Source: Salinarimonas sp052380005 (GTDB taxonomy: Bacteria; Pseudomonadota; Alphaproteobacteria; Rhizobiales; Beijerinckiaceae). Taken from it: a stretch of DNA of 64,000 nt. The position numbers and the translations under genes were made by a program. Shown one piece after another: positions 8,425-17,058 of the stretch (positions within the stretch are counted from its first letter, which is position 1; each line of letters begins with the position of its first letter). The stretch is from the NCBI GenBank assembly GCA_052380005.1, contig JBQTCJ010000001.1. The stretch is one strand, 5' to 3'. The notes beneath the pieces are model-generated. The model was given only the letters and a program-made list of their open reading frames with translations, had not been told where the DNA came from and ran no database searches.

Positions 8425-8664
8425 TCACGCCTCGGCCTCCTCCTCCGCGAGGAGGCGGTAGACCGATGCGCGCCCGATTCCCACGCGGCGGGCGATCTCG
8501 GCGGGGTCGATCCCCTCGGCGTGGAGCCGGCGCACGTCCCCCGCCTTCGCTCGTGCCGTCGGCGCGAGGCCCCGATACGCGCCTTCGTCCTTCGCGTTCG
8601 CGACGCGGGCCCGCTGGCGTTCCGGCATCGGCTCGCGCTCGAACGCGGCAGCACACCCGGCGGC
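8425..8664 (-). pseudogene. serine resolvase/invertase C-terminal remnant
   Basis: About 79 codons before the stop at 8425 match the C-terminal end of Tn3/Hin-type serine recombinases. They include the FERE motif at the end of the catalytic domain, the ERQRARVANAKDEGAYRG hinge, then AGDVRRLHAEGIDPAEIARR and VGIGRASVYRLL, the DNA-binding helix-turn-helix. Upstream the frame loses similarity, and no catalytic serine region (YxRVSxxxQ) is present in any frame nearby. It is therefore a truncated relic. It lies about 100 bp from the 3' end of tRNA-Ser, a usual insertion target. The remaining 8322-8424 and 8665-8845 hold nothing recognisable. Confidence 0.75.
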
Positions 8665-8845
8665 ATCATGCACAGCCACGGCGGCCCGATGGCCGTCGTC
8701 GCGGCGGGGCTCGAGCCGTGGATCTCGGGACCGCCGGGTCGCTCGGCTCGAGAACCCGTCGCGGTCTCCAGCTGGCCCACGGCTTGCTCGGTGCCCTCCG
8801 TCGGATGCAGCCGCAGTGGCGCGGCTTAACGCGGAGAGAGATATC

Positions 8846-9421
8846 GTGGCCGAGAAGAACGGCGCCGGGAGCGGGTCCGGCGGAAGCAAGCCGAGGGTTG
8901 ATCGGATCACCCTCGTGTTCGTCGTGATCGCCGGCATCAGCGGCGCGGTCGTCTGGCTGCGCGACGGCGCCGACGTGGTCCTGGCGACGACGGGCGCCTC
9001 GCTGGCGCTCCTCGCCTACCTCGCCCCGCAGGTGTTCGCGGGGCTCGTGATCGGCGGTTTCGTGCAGGAGCTCGTTCCCCGCGAGAAGGTCGCACGGCGG
9101 CTCGGCGGCGAGTCCGGCATGCGCGGCCTCGCGCTCGCCTGCGGGCTCGGCCTCGTCACGCCCGGCGGGCCGTTCACCTCCTTCCCGCTCGTCTACGCCC
9201 TCTACGTGGCCGGCGCCGACATCGGTGCGCTCGTCGCCTACGTCACGGCCTGGTCGCTCGTCGGGATCCACCGGGTCTTCGTCTTCGAGCTGCCTTTCCT
9301 CGGGCCGGATCTCGCCGCGTTGCGCTTCCTCGCGAGCCTCCCCCTGCCGATCCTCGCGGGCTTCCTCGCGCGCGGCATCGGCCGGCATCCGGCGATCGCC
9401 CTGCCGAGGTCGCCGTCGTGA
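8846..9421 (+). CDS. split permease, first half-protein
   Basis: This 191-residue integral membrane protein has about four to five helices. GTG 8846 is chosen because GGAGAGAG lies 6 bp upstream; an in-frame ATG at 8816 lacks a site. The core from AGLVIGGFVQELVPREKVAR through GLGLVTPGGPFTSFPL to the final VFELPFLGPDLAALR segment is repeated in the next gene. It resembles one half of the predicted permease (DUF318/ArsP-like) family. The role is unknown; a two-subunit transporter with its neighbour is likely because the genes overlap by 4 bp. Confidence 0.78.
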   Translation: MAEKNGAGSGSGGSKPRVDRITLVFVVIAGISGAVVWLRDGADVVLATTGASLALLAYLAPQVFAGLVIGGFVQELVPREKVARRLGGESGMRGLALACGLGLVTPGGPFTSFPLVYALYVAGADIGALVAYVTAWSLVGIHRVFVFELPFLGPDLAALRFLASLPLPILAGFLARGIGRHPAIALPRSPS

Positions 9422-9930
9422 TCGCGGGCGTGCTCGGCCTCCTCGCCGTCGCCGCGCTCGTGGCGCTCGTGACCGGATTGAAACGGCCGTCCAGCGTGCG
9501 GCCCGCCGCCCGCTTCGTCGTCCGGCAGGGCGGCCCCCTGGCCCTGCGCCTGCCGGTCGCGCTCGTCGCGGCGGGCTTCCTGGGGCTTCTCGTCCCGCAG
9601 GAACTGGTGGCCGGCAGCCTCGGGGAGGAGACCGGCCTGCGCGGCATCCTGCTCGCGTCCCTCGTCGGCTGCTTCCTGCCCGGCGGGCCGACCGTGACGT
9701 TCCCGCTCGCGCTCGTCTTCTGGAACGCGGGCGCGGGCGCGCCGCAGATGGTGGCGCTGCTCACCGCATGGTCCGTGTTCGCCTTCCACCGCCTGATGGC
9801 GTTCGAGCTGCCGATCATGGGCTGGCGCTTCGTGGCGATCCGGCTGATCTCCTCCGCGGCCCTGCCCACGCTCGCCGGGATCGCGGCCGGGGCGGCGACG
9901 GCGCTGTCGGGGATCACGATCGGGCGCTGA
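9418..9930 (+). CDS. split permease, second half-protein
   Basis: This 170-residue membrane protein is paralogous to the preceding one. It has the same order of landmarks: GLLVPQELVAGSLGEETGLR, LVGCFLPGGPTVTFPL, TAWSVFAFHRLMAFELP and a final helix. The GTG at 9418 overlaps the previous stop, so the two are translationally coupled and probably form a heterodimer equivalent to one full permease. The PGGP motif shared by both halves probably lies in a re-entrant or membrane-embedded break. The substrate is unknown. Confidence 0.78.
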   Translation: MIAGVLGLLAVAALVALVTGLKRPSSVRPAARFVVRQGGPLALRLPVALVAAGFLGLLVPQELVAGSLGEETGLRGILLASLVGCFLPGGPTVTFPLALVFWNAGAGAPQMVALLTAWSVFAFHRLMAFELPIMGWRFVAIRLISSAALPTLAGIAAGAATALSGITIGR

Positions 9931-10007
9931 GCCGAGGCCGCGCCGAAGCTGGCACGGCCGTTGCGCAAGGGACGGGGCATCCCTCCGCCCCGTTAAGCGA
10001 GATTCGC

Positions 10008-11243
10008 GTGCTTCAGATCGCCCCGCCGTCGTCCCGGCCGCCCCTGCCCTTGAAGCAGATCGGGCCGATCCTCGTGCTCATCGTCCTCGTCATGGCCGGC
10101 AACGGCATGGTCGTGCCGATGATGTCGCTCTACGCCCAGCAGTTCAACGTCAGCGGAACGCTCGTGGGCATGATGATCACGCTCTTCGGCGTCGGCCGGC
10201 TCGTCGCCAACATCCCCGCCGGCATGGCCTCGGAGCGCTTCGGACGGCGGCCCTTCATGTGCCTGGGACCCGCGATCATCGCGGTCGGCGCCTTCGGCGC
10301 GGCGCTGGCCGAGACGTTCGAGCCCCTCCTGTTCTGGCGCTTCGTCCAGGGCGTCGGCTCGGGCGTGTACATGACCGTGTCCGCCACCGTCCTCGTGCAG
10401 ATCTCGCGGGTCGGGGAGCGCGGCCGGATGATGGCGCTCTACCAGGGCGGGCTCCTGTTCGGCGCCGGCATCGGCCCGGGCATCGGCGGGCTGCTGGTCG
10501 CCTGGATGGGCTTCGCGGCCCCGTTCTGGGCCTTCGGGATCGTCGCGCTCGCGGCGCTGCTCGTCGCCCTCGTCGCCTTCGAGGAGCCGGCGGCGGAGCC
10601 CCCCGGCTCCGGGGCGGCGTCCGCCGGGGCCCCCGCCCAACTGCCGGCGCCGACGCTTCGAGGGCTCTTGATCGAGCCGACCTTCCTCTATCTCAGCCTG
10701 ATCAATTTCGGCGTCTTCTTCACGCGCACCGCCTCGCAATGGGTGACCATCCCGCTCATCGCCGCGCAGACCTTCGCGATGCCCGTCGCCGTGATCGGGG
10801 GCGCGCTCACGCTCATCGCCGTCTCGAATTTCCTGATGCTGCCGATGGTGGGCTCGGTCATCGACCGGGTCGGATCGCGGGTGGTGACGATCTGGTCGAC
10901 GGTCGCCACCGCGGTCTCGCTCGTCATGATCGCCTTCGCCGGGCACGTCGCGCTGTTCTGGGCGGCGATGGTGCTCATGGGGATCGCCGGCGCCTTCAGC
11001 GGACCGTCGGTCGCCGCAGCGCTCGCGGATCGGATGCCGCGGGGGCTGCAGGGACCGGCGATGGGCGTGCAGCGGGTCGTCGGGGATGCCGGCTTCGTCG
11101 TCGCCCCGCTCTTCGTCGGTCTCGTCTACGACACGACCGCGCTCGGCAACGAGGGAGCGGTGTGGATCAACGCCATCCTGATGGCCGCCGCCGCGGCCCT
11201 GTTCGCCTTCGGCGCGCGGCCGACGCCGGCGCCGAAGGCGTGA
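10008..11243 (+). CDS. MFS transporter
   Basis: This 411-residue protein has 12 predicted helices of the major facilitator superfamily. The motif A-like loop between helices 2 and 3 reads GMASERFGRRP, and PGIGGLLVAWMGF resembles motif C of drug antiporters. A loop rich in Ala/Pro/Gly (about residues 200-220) separates the halves. GTG 10008 is the most plausible start because the first helix begins about 16 residues later. The upstream open frame overlaps the permease genes and is not coding. It converges on the alpha/beta hydrolase gene. Efflux of a small molecule is likely; the substrate is unknown. Confidence 0.87.
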   Translation: MLQIAPPSSRPPLPLKQIGPILVLIVLVMAGNGMVVPMMSLYAQQFNVSGTLVGMMITLFGVGRLVANIPAGMASERFGRRPFMCLGPAIIAVGAFGAALAETFEPLLFWRFVQGVGSGVYMTVSATVLVQISRVGERGRMMALYQGGLLFGAGIGPGIGGLLVAWMGFAAPFWAFGIVALAALLVALVAFEEPAAEPPGSGAASAGAPAQLPAPTLRGLLIEPTFLYLSLINFGVFFTRTASQWVTIPLIAAQTFAMPVAVIGGALTLIAVSNFLMLPMVGSVIDRVGSRVVTIWSTVATAVSLVMIAFAGHVALFWAAMVLMGIAGAFSGPSVAAALADRMPRGLQGPAMGVQRVVGDAGFVVAPLFVGLVYDTTALGNEGAVWINAILMAAAAALFAFGARPTPAPKA

Positions 11244-11252
11244 TCGGCCGCG

Positions 11253-12071
11253 TCAGAAGGCCGGCGACAGGGGGCGCGGGCCGTCGGGGAAGAGGCCGTG
11301 GCGCATCAGGAACTCGATCATGAACCGGTTGAACAGCCACGGCTGCTCGATCTGGCAGGCGTGCCCGGCGCCGTGCAGGACCCGCAGCTCGCATCCCGGC
11401 ACCCGGTCCTGCAGGTCGAAGGCGCGCTGGTGCGAGTTGTCCTCGCTGCCGGTGAGGACGATCATCGGGCAGGCGATCTTCTCGTGGTGGTCGTCCGCAT
11501 CGGGCTGGGCCAGGGCCTCGAACTGATGCAGGATCGTCGTCACGTCGGCGAACGCGTTGCGCTCGGCGAAGAGGTTGGCGAAATAGTGCGCCATGGGCGT
11601 CTGACGAAACGCCGGGCTGAAGTCCTGGAACGTGTAGTCCCAGCGGAAGTCGATGCCGTACTTGGAATACTGCTTGATCCGCCGCGCGGCGAACTCCTTG
11701 CCGGGATTGTAGCCCGTGCCGCAGACGACGAGCGCCTTCGTCCGATCCGGCTTCTGGTGGTGCATGTAGGGCACGATCGAGGAGCCGACCGAGCAGCCGA
11801 CCAGGATCGCGTCCTCCTCACCCGGGAACGCGTCGTCGATCGCCTCCCAGCACGCCTGCGCCATGTCGTCCATCGTCAGGCCGCGCTCGGCCGTCGGCGA
11901 GCGGCCGTAGCCGGGAATGTCGATCGCGATGCATCGGAACCACGTCGACAGGTGCGTCGTCTGGAAGATCCAGCAGGACTGGTCCATCGGGTTCGGGTGC
12001 ACGAAGGCGATGACGGGGCCCGATCGCCCCATGCGCTCGTAGTAGAGCGGTCCGTTCACGTTGCGAGCCAT
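11253..12071 (-). CDS. alpha/beta hydrolase
   Basis: This 272-residue protein has an alpha/beta-hydrolase fold. The oxyanion region is FVHPNPMDQSCW, the nucleophile elbow is LVGCSVGSS (Ser in the GxSxG variant GCSVG), and the catalytic His is in LHGAGHACQIEQP. An Asp in TGSEDNSHQ is the probable acid. The family includes esterases and ring-cleavage C-C hydrolases. ATG 12071 is chosen because GGGGAG precedes it. A 33-codon N-terminal extension to 12170 is arginine-rich and not family-like. It is divergent from the peptide ABC operon. Confidence 0.87.
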   Translation of the reverse strand: MARNVNGPLYYERMGRSGPVIAFVHPNPMDQSCWIFQTTHLSTWFRCIAIDIPGYGRSPTAERGLTMDDMAQACWEAIDDAFPGEEDAILVGCSVGSSIVPYMHHQKPDRTKALVVCGTGYNPGKEFAARRIKQYSKYGIDFRWDYTFQDFSPAFRQTPMAHYFANLFAERNAFADVTTILHQFEALAQPDADDHHEKIACPMIVLTGSEDNSHQRAFDLQDRVPGCELRVLHGAGHACQIEQPWLFNRFMIEFLMRHGLFPDGPRPLSPAF

Positions 12072-12291
12072 CTGATGGATCTCCCCTGTGCCATGCCGTC
12101 CGGGCGCGCGCCGCGCCGGAGCGCGCCGACGGCGGTGGCCCGGCGCAGCAAGGCACATGCCAGCGATCATCGCGCAGCGTACGGCATCGGCGTCTTCGAG
12201 CTGCGACCGTCAAGTCTTCGGCGATGGGGCGATGCATCGTCGAATCCGACGGGATCGACATCGCGACAGGTGAGATTGTCTTCGACCTGGC

Positions 12292-12309
12292 GTTAAGTTG
12301 GCGCTTAAC
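12292..12309. promoter_or_regulatory. inverted repeat GTTAAG-N6-CTTAAC in 420-bp divergent gap
   Basis: The gap 12072-12491 between the hydrolase and the ABC operon has no gene. It holds a perfect 6-bp inverted repeat with a 6-bp spacer, about 180 bp before the substrate-binding gene. Palindromes of this kind can bind LysR-type or GntR-type regulators, and a LysR gene closes the operon at 19687. The link is inference. Confidence 0.4.
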
Positions 12310-12491
12310 CCCTCGATGGCGCTTTCTGCATCGCGCTGCCCGCCGTATGCGGCACGTGGACTTCATGCGAACCTCGATCGCTCCCCAATTACCGTACATC
12401 CCTCTGCGTCAGCATGTGGCACGCGGCTTGCGGCCGCGGTGCGAGGCGTCGCCCATCGGGGCGGCGCGGCGCACCAGCGGGGAGATCGGAC

Positions 12492-14102
12492 ATGGACAGA
12501 CGCACCTTCCTCAAGACCGGCGTTGCGGCCGGAGTCCTCGCCGGCGTCCGGCCGGCGCCGGCTCGGGCGCAGGGCGAGTCGGTCCTGCGGCTCGCGATGA
12601 CGCTGAGCGACATTCCACAGACGACCGGCATGGCCACCCAGGGCGCCGAGGGCATCCGCTTCATCACGAACACGATCTACGACGGGCTCCTGCGGTGGGA
12701 CCTCTCGCAGGGCGAGACCACGGCCGAGATGGTGCCCTCGCTGGCCGAGAGCTACGAGGTCGACGAATCGGGCACGGTGTGGACGTTCAACCTGCGCCGC
12801 GGCGTCACCTTCCACGACGGCGCGCCCTTCGGCGCCGACGACGTGATCTGGAACCTCGACAAGCTCATCGACCGGGACTCGCCGCAATACGACCAGGCCC
12901 AGGCCAACCAGGCCGGCAACTTCCTCGCCAACGTCGCGGCCTACGAGAAGATCGACGACTTCACGGTCTCGATCACGACGACGGCCCCGGACTCGATGTT
13001 CTTCTACAAGGTCGACCGGGTCGGCATGTCCTCGCCGCGCCATTGGGAGGCGCTCGGCGGCGACTGGGCCGCCTTCGCCGCGCAGCCCTCCGGCACGGGT
13101 CCCTTCAAGCTCGTCGAGCTCGTCCCGCGCGAGCGCGCCGAGCTCGTCAAGAACGCCGACTACTGGGACCCCAACCGCGTGCCCAAGGTCGACCGGCTCA
13201 CGCTGTTCGCGATGCCCGACCCGACGACCCGCGTCGCCGCGCTCCTGTCCGGCCAGGTCGACTGGGTCGAGGCGCCGCCGCCGGACACGATCCCGCGCAT
13301 CGAGCAGTCCGGCGCCCGGATCGTCATGAACGTCTACCCGCACGTCTGGCCCTACTGGCTGAGCTTCCACGAGAGCTCGCCCTTCCGGGACATCAACGTG
13401 CGCCGTGCGGCAAACCTCGCCATCGATCGCGAGGGCATCGCGCAGTTCCTCGGCGGCGTCGCCCGCCCGGCCAAGGGCCTCGTCGCCGACACGAGCCCCT
13501 GGTTCGGCAGCCCGACCTTCGACGTGCGCTACGACCCGGAGGAGGCGAGGCGGCTGATGGCCGAGGCGGGCTACGGGCCGGACAACCGCTGCCCGATCAA
13601 GCTCCTGACCTCGCAGGCGGGCTCCGGCCAGATGCAGCCGATGCCGATGTCGGAGATCTGCCAGGAGAACCTCAACGCGGTCGGCTTCGACGTCGAGGTG
13701 GAGGTCGTCGACTGGGAGGCCCTCCGGGCCCGCCGCGCGGCCCGCGCCGACGGCGCCGCGAACGAGGGCACGTTCGGCCTCAACAATTCCTGGTCCTTCC
13801 AAGACCCGGACTTCGGCTTCATGAGCGCCTTCATGAGCGAGCGGGCGCCGCCCAACGGAAACAATTGGGGCCTCTTCTCCGATCCGAAGGCGGACGAGCT
13901 CGGCAAGGCGGCGCAGATGACCTTCGACCCGGCCGAGCGCGACGCCGCGATCGCCCGGCTGCACGAGTACCTCGTCGACCAGTCGGTGTGGATCTTGGTC
14001 GTCCACGACATGAACCCGCGCGCGCTCGCGGCGAACGTCCAGGGCTTCGTGGCGCCTCAGAACTGGTACATCGACCTCACCTCGGTCTCGGTCGGGGCCT
14101 GA
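12492..14102 (+). CDS. peptide/nickel-type ABC transporter substrate-binding protein
   Basis: This 536-residue periplasmic protein is of the SBP family 5 (DppA/OppA). The N-terminus MDRRTFLKTGVAAGVLAG has the twin-arginine RRTFLK pattern and an AxA-like cleavage site (ARAQ), so export is probably by Tat. The family signature is seen in ESYEVDESGTVWTFNLRRGV and FHDGAPFGADDVIWNLDK. The protein captures a di/oligopeptide, opine or similar ligand for the permeases that follow 4 bp later. Because the last gene of the operon is an amidase, the ligand may be an amide. Confidence 0.92.
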   Translation: MDRRTFLKTGVAAGVLAGVRPAPARAQGESVLRLAMTLSDIPQTTGMATQGAEGIRFITNTIYDGLLRWDLSQGETTAEMVPSLAESYEVDESGTVWTFNLRRGVTFHDGAPFGADDVIWNLDKLIDRDSPQYDQAQANQAGNFLANVAAYEKIDDFTVSITTTAPDSMFFYKVDRVGMSSPRHWEALGGDWAAFAAQPSGTGPFKLVELVPRERAELVKNADYWDPNRVPKVDRLTLFAMPDPTTRVAALLSGQVDWVEAPPPDTIPRIEQSGARIVMNVYPHVWPYWLSFHESSPFRDINVRRAANLAIDREGIAQFLGGVARPAKGLVADTSPWFGSPTFDVRYDPEEARRLMAEAGYGPDNRCPIKLLTSQAGSGQMQPMPMSEICQENLNAVGFDVEVEVVDWEALRARRAARADGAANEGTFGLNNSWSFQDPDFGFMSAFMSERAPPNGNNWGLFSDPKADELGKAAQMTFDPAERDAAIARLHEYLVDQSVWILVVHDMNPRALAANVQGFVAPQNWYIDLTSVSVGA

Positions 14103-14106
14103 GCCG

Positions 14107-15063
14107 ATGCTGCGCTTCGTCCTCCAGCGGCTCGCCTACGCGCTGCCGATCATCGTCGGCGTCTCGCTGATCTGCTTTCTCCTGGTGCATCTCGCACCGG
14201 GAGATCCGGCCAGCGCGCTGATCCCCGACGACACCCCGCCGGAGGTCGCCGCGCAGATCCGGGCGGCCTACGGCTTCGACCAGCCTCTGCCGCTCCAGTA
14301 CCTGCGCTGGCTCGGGAACGTCGCCGGCGGCGATCTCGGGCTCTCGCTCTCGACGCGCCGTCCCGTGATCGAGGAGGTGCTGCCGGCGGTCGCGAACACG
14401 CTGCGGCTCGCCTTCGGCGCGATCGTGCTCGCCTGCGTCGCGGGCGTGCTGCTGGGCACCCTCGCCGCCTACCGCGCGGGGCGCGCGTCGGACCGGGCGA
14501 TCAGCGCCGTCGGAATCTCCGGCATGTCCGTGCCGCAATATTGGCTCGGCATCGTCCTCGTGATCGTCTTCTCCGTCGAGCTGGGGCTGCTTCCGGCGAC
14601 GGGAATGGGCGATCCCGACGCGGGCCTCGCCACCCGATGGACGCACATGATCCTGCCGACGATCACGCTCGCGACCGTACCGGCGGGCGTGATCGCTCGC
14701 TCGGTGCGCTCGGCCGTGTCGGAGGTGCTCCAGCAGGAATACGTCCAGGCGCTCGAAGCCAAGGGCCTGCCGAGCCACTGGGTCGTCGCCCACGTCGCCA
14801 AGAACGCGGCGCCCGCGCTCCTCGCCATCATCGGCCTCCAGTTCGCGAACCTGCTCGGCGGCTCGATCCTCGTCGAGACGATCTTCGCCTGGCCGGGCTC
14901 CGGCTACCTGCTGAACTCGGCGATCTTCCTGCGCGACCTGCCCTTGATGCAGGGGACCGTCCTCGTCCTCGCGCTCTTCTTCGTCCTCACCAACCTGGCG
15001 GTCGATCTCCTGCAGATGGTGCTCGATCCGCGCATGAACAGCGCCCGGCGCGGGAGCGGCTGA
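14107..15063 (+). CDS. peptide/nickel-type ABC transporter permease (DppB-like)
   Basis: This 318-residue inner-membrane permease has about six helices. The N-terminal MLRFVLQRLAYALPIIVGVS is the classical DppB/OppB opening, followed by FLLVHLAPGDPA. The EAA loop that contacts the ATPase is in YVQALEAKGLPSHWVVAHV. The gene starts 4 bp after the binding-protein stop and is 3 bp from the next permease. It forms the first half of the transmembrane channel. Confidence 0.93.
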   Translation: MLRFVLQRLAYALPIIVGVSLICFLLVHLAPGDPASALIPDDTPPEVAAQIRAAYGFDQPLPLQYLRWLGNVAGGDLGLSLSTRRPVIEEVLPAVANTLRLAFGAIVLACVAGVLLGTLAAYRAGRASDRAISAVGISGMSVPQYWLGIVLVIVFSVELGLLPATGMGDPDAGLATRWTHMILPTITLATVPAGVIARSVRSAVSEVLQQEYVQALEAKGLPSHWVVAHVAKNAAPALLAIIGLQFANLLGGSILVETIFAWPGSGYLLNSAIFLRDLPLMQGTVLVLALFFVLTNLAVDLLQMVLDPRMNSARRGSG

Positions 15064-15066
15064 CCC

Positions 15067-15954
15067 ATGATGCACGATGCGAACACGCTTCCCGCGGCGA
15101 CGGCCGCGATCCGCTCGGGCGGCTTCCTCTCCGACATGGCGCGGCGCCTGAGGCGCGACCCCGTCACGCTCGTCGCCGGCGGCGTCCTCGTCGCCATCGC
15201 GCTCTCGGCGATCCTGGCGCCGTGGATCGCGCCGGCGGACCCCAACCAGACGAGCATCGTCAACCGGTTGCGGCCGCCGGGCACGCCGGGGCATCTCCTC
15301 GGGACGGACGAGCTCGGCCGCGACCTGCTCAGCCGCGTGATCTGGGGCGGGCGGCTGACCCTGTTCATGGGGTTCGCCCCCGTCGTCGTCGCGACCCTCG
15401 TCGGCGGCTTCCTGGGGATCCTCGCGGGCTTCGCCGGCGGCTGGGTCAATTCCGCGATCATGCGGGCGATGGACGTCTTCTACGCCTTTCCCTCGGTCCT
15501 GCTCGCGGTGGCGATCTCCGGGGCGCTCGGCGGAGGCATGATCAACGGGCTCATCGCGCTCACCCTCGTCTTCATACCGCCGATCGCGCGCGTCGCGGAG
15601 AGCGTGACGCTCCAGGTGCGCACGCAGCCCTATGTCGAGGCAGCCGCCGCGACGGGGGCTTCGGCCACGCGCATCGTCGTCGGCCACGTCCTGAAGAACG
15701 TCGCGGGACCGATCCTCGTCTACGCGTCGAGCCTGATCTCGATCTCCATCGTCATCGCGTCGGGGCTGAGCTTCCTGGGTCTCGGCGTCAGCCCGCCCGA
15801 CGCGGAATGGGGGCTCATGCTGTCGAGCCTGCGCCAGAGCGTCTACGTCGCGCCGCTCAACGCCGTCATTCCCGGCGCGATGATCTTTCTCACCTCGCTG
15901 TGCTTCAACACCATGACGGATGGGTTGCGGCATGCGCTGAACGTGAAGGAGTGA
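15067..15954 (+). CDS. peptide/nickel-type ABC transporter permease (DppC-like)
   Basis: This 295-residue inner-membrane permease is of the DppC/OppC type, with an extended N-terminus before the first helix and about six helices. Family landmarks are HLLGTDELGRDLLSRVIWGG, the EAA loop in PYVEAAAATGASATRIVVGH, and SFLGLGVSPPDAEWGLML near the C-terminus. It pairs with the preceding permease. The gene lies 3 bp from both neighbours in the operon. Confidence 0.93.
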   Translation: MMHDANTLPAATAAIRSGGFLSDMARRLRRDPVTLVAGGVLVAIALSAILAPWIAPADPNQTSIVNRLRPPGTPGHLLGTDELGRDLLSRVIWGGRLTLFMGFAPVVVATLVGGFLGILAGFAGGWVNSAIMRAMDVFYAFPSVLLAVAISGALGGGMINGLIALTLVFIPPIARVAESVTLQVRTQPYVEAAAATGASATRIVVGHVLKNVAGPILVYASSLISISIVIASGLSFLGLGVSPPDAEWGLMLSSLRQSVYVAPLNAVIPGAMIFLTSLCFNTMTDGLRHALNVKE

Positions 15955-15957
15955 GCC

Positions 15958-17058
15958 GTGCTCCAGCGAATGCTCTCGCAGCCACGCCGCACGCCCGTCG
16001 ACGAGGCGCTGCTCGCGCCGATGCCCGACGTCGGCGGTCCGCGCCAGCCGTTGCTGATCGTCGAGAACCTGGTGAAGCACTTCGCCCTCGAGAGAGGGCC
16101 CGGCGGGGCCGGCGGCGTGGTCCGCGCCGTCGACGGCGTCGGCTTCCGGGTCGCCAAGGGCGAGACGCTCGGCGTCGTCGGCGAGTCGGGCTGCGGCAAG
16201 TCGACGATGGCGCGCGTCCTGATGCAGCTGACCCGCCAGGACGCCGGTACGCTCGTCTTCGACGGCCTGGAGGTCGGCACGCGCGGCGGCATGAGCGTGC
16301 GCGAGCTGCAGCGTGCCGCCCAGATGGTGTTCCAGGACAGCCACGCCTCCCTCAATCCCCGCTTGACGCTCGAGCAGACGATCGCCTTCGGGCCGCGCGC
16401 CGCGGGCGCGAGCCGAGCGACGGCGCGCGAGCTCGCCCACGAGACGCTGGGCCTCGTCGGCCTCGCGCCGCTCGGCTTCGCCGGGCGCTACCCGCACGAG
16501 CTCTCGGGAGGGCAGCGCCAGCGGGTCAACATCGCGCGCGCGCTCGCGATGTCGCCGCGCCTGATGATCCTCGACGAATCCGTCTCGGCGCTGGACAAGT
16601 CGATCGAGGCGCAGATCCTCAACCTCCTCCAGGATCTGCGCGAGCGCCTGGCGCTGACCTACGTCTTCATCTCCCACGACCTGAACGTGGTCCGCTACGT
16701 CAGCGATCGGGTCCTGGTGATGTATCTCGGCAAGGTCGTCGAGATCGGCCCCGTGCGGGACATCTACGAGGCGCCGCGCCATCCCTACACGCAGGCTCTG
16801 CTGGCCTCGCGGCCGAGCATGGACCCCAGGCGCAGGCGCGAGCACGCCCCGCTCTCCGGCGACCCGCCGAGCCCCATCGACCCGCCGAGCGGCTGCCGCT
16901 TCCGCACACGCTGCGCCTTGGCCGACGAGGTCTGCGCACGCGTCGAGCCGCGGCTCGGGGACGGTCCGCACCCGGTCGCCTGCCACGCCGCCGATCCGCG
17001 CTCCGGGCACCCGATGGCCCCGGCTGCCCCCCTCGCATCCGCAGGAGCCGCACGATGA
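15958..17058 (+). CDS. peptide/nickel-type ABC transporter ATP-binding protein (DppF-like)
   Basis: This 366-residue ATPase starts at GTG 15958. Walker A is GESGCGKST (about residue 78), the signature is LSGGQRQRVNIARA, and Walker B is LMILDESVSALD with the H-loop in FISHDLNVVRYV. The oligopeptide-type C-terminal zinc/cysteine segment RFRTRCALADEVC follows GDPPSPIDPPSGC. An N-terminal extension of about 30 residues precedes the ATPase fold. The Walker B glutamate is present. It overlaps the next ATPase gene by 4 bp. In most Dpp operons the DppD gene comes first; the order is inverted here. Confidence 0.92.
   Translation: MLQRMLSQPRRTPVDEALLAPMPDVGGPRQPLLIVENLVKHFALERGPGGAGGVVRAVDGVGFRVAKGETLGVVGESGCGKSTMARVLMQLTRQDAGTLVFDGLEVGTRGGMSVRELQRAAQMVFQDSHASLNPRLTLEQTIAFGPRAAGASRATARELAHETLGLVGLAPLGFAGRYPHELSGGQRQRVNIARALAMSPRLMILDESVSALDKSIEAQILNLLQDLRERLALTYVFISHDLNVVRYVSDRVLVMYLGKVVEIGPVRDIYEAPRHPYTQALLASRPSMDPRRRREHAPLSGDPPSPIDPPSGCRFRTRCALADEVCARVEPRLGDGPHPVACHAADPRSGHPMAPAAPLASAGAAR

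Noticed and set aside
14077..17010. 977-codon open reverse frame opposite the ABC operon
   Set aside because: It is antisense to three clear transporter genes, rich in Arg/Asp/His from complement codon bias, and has no domain.
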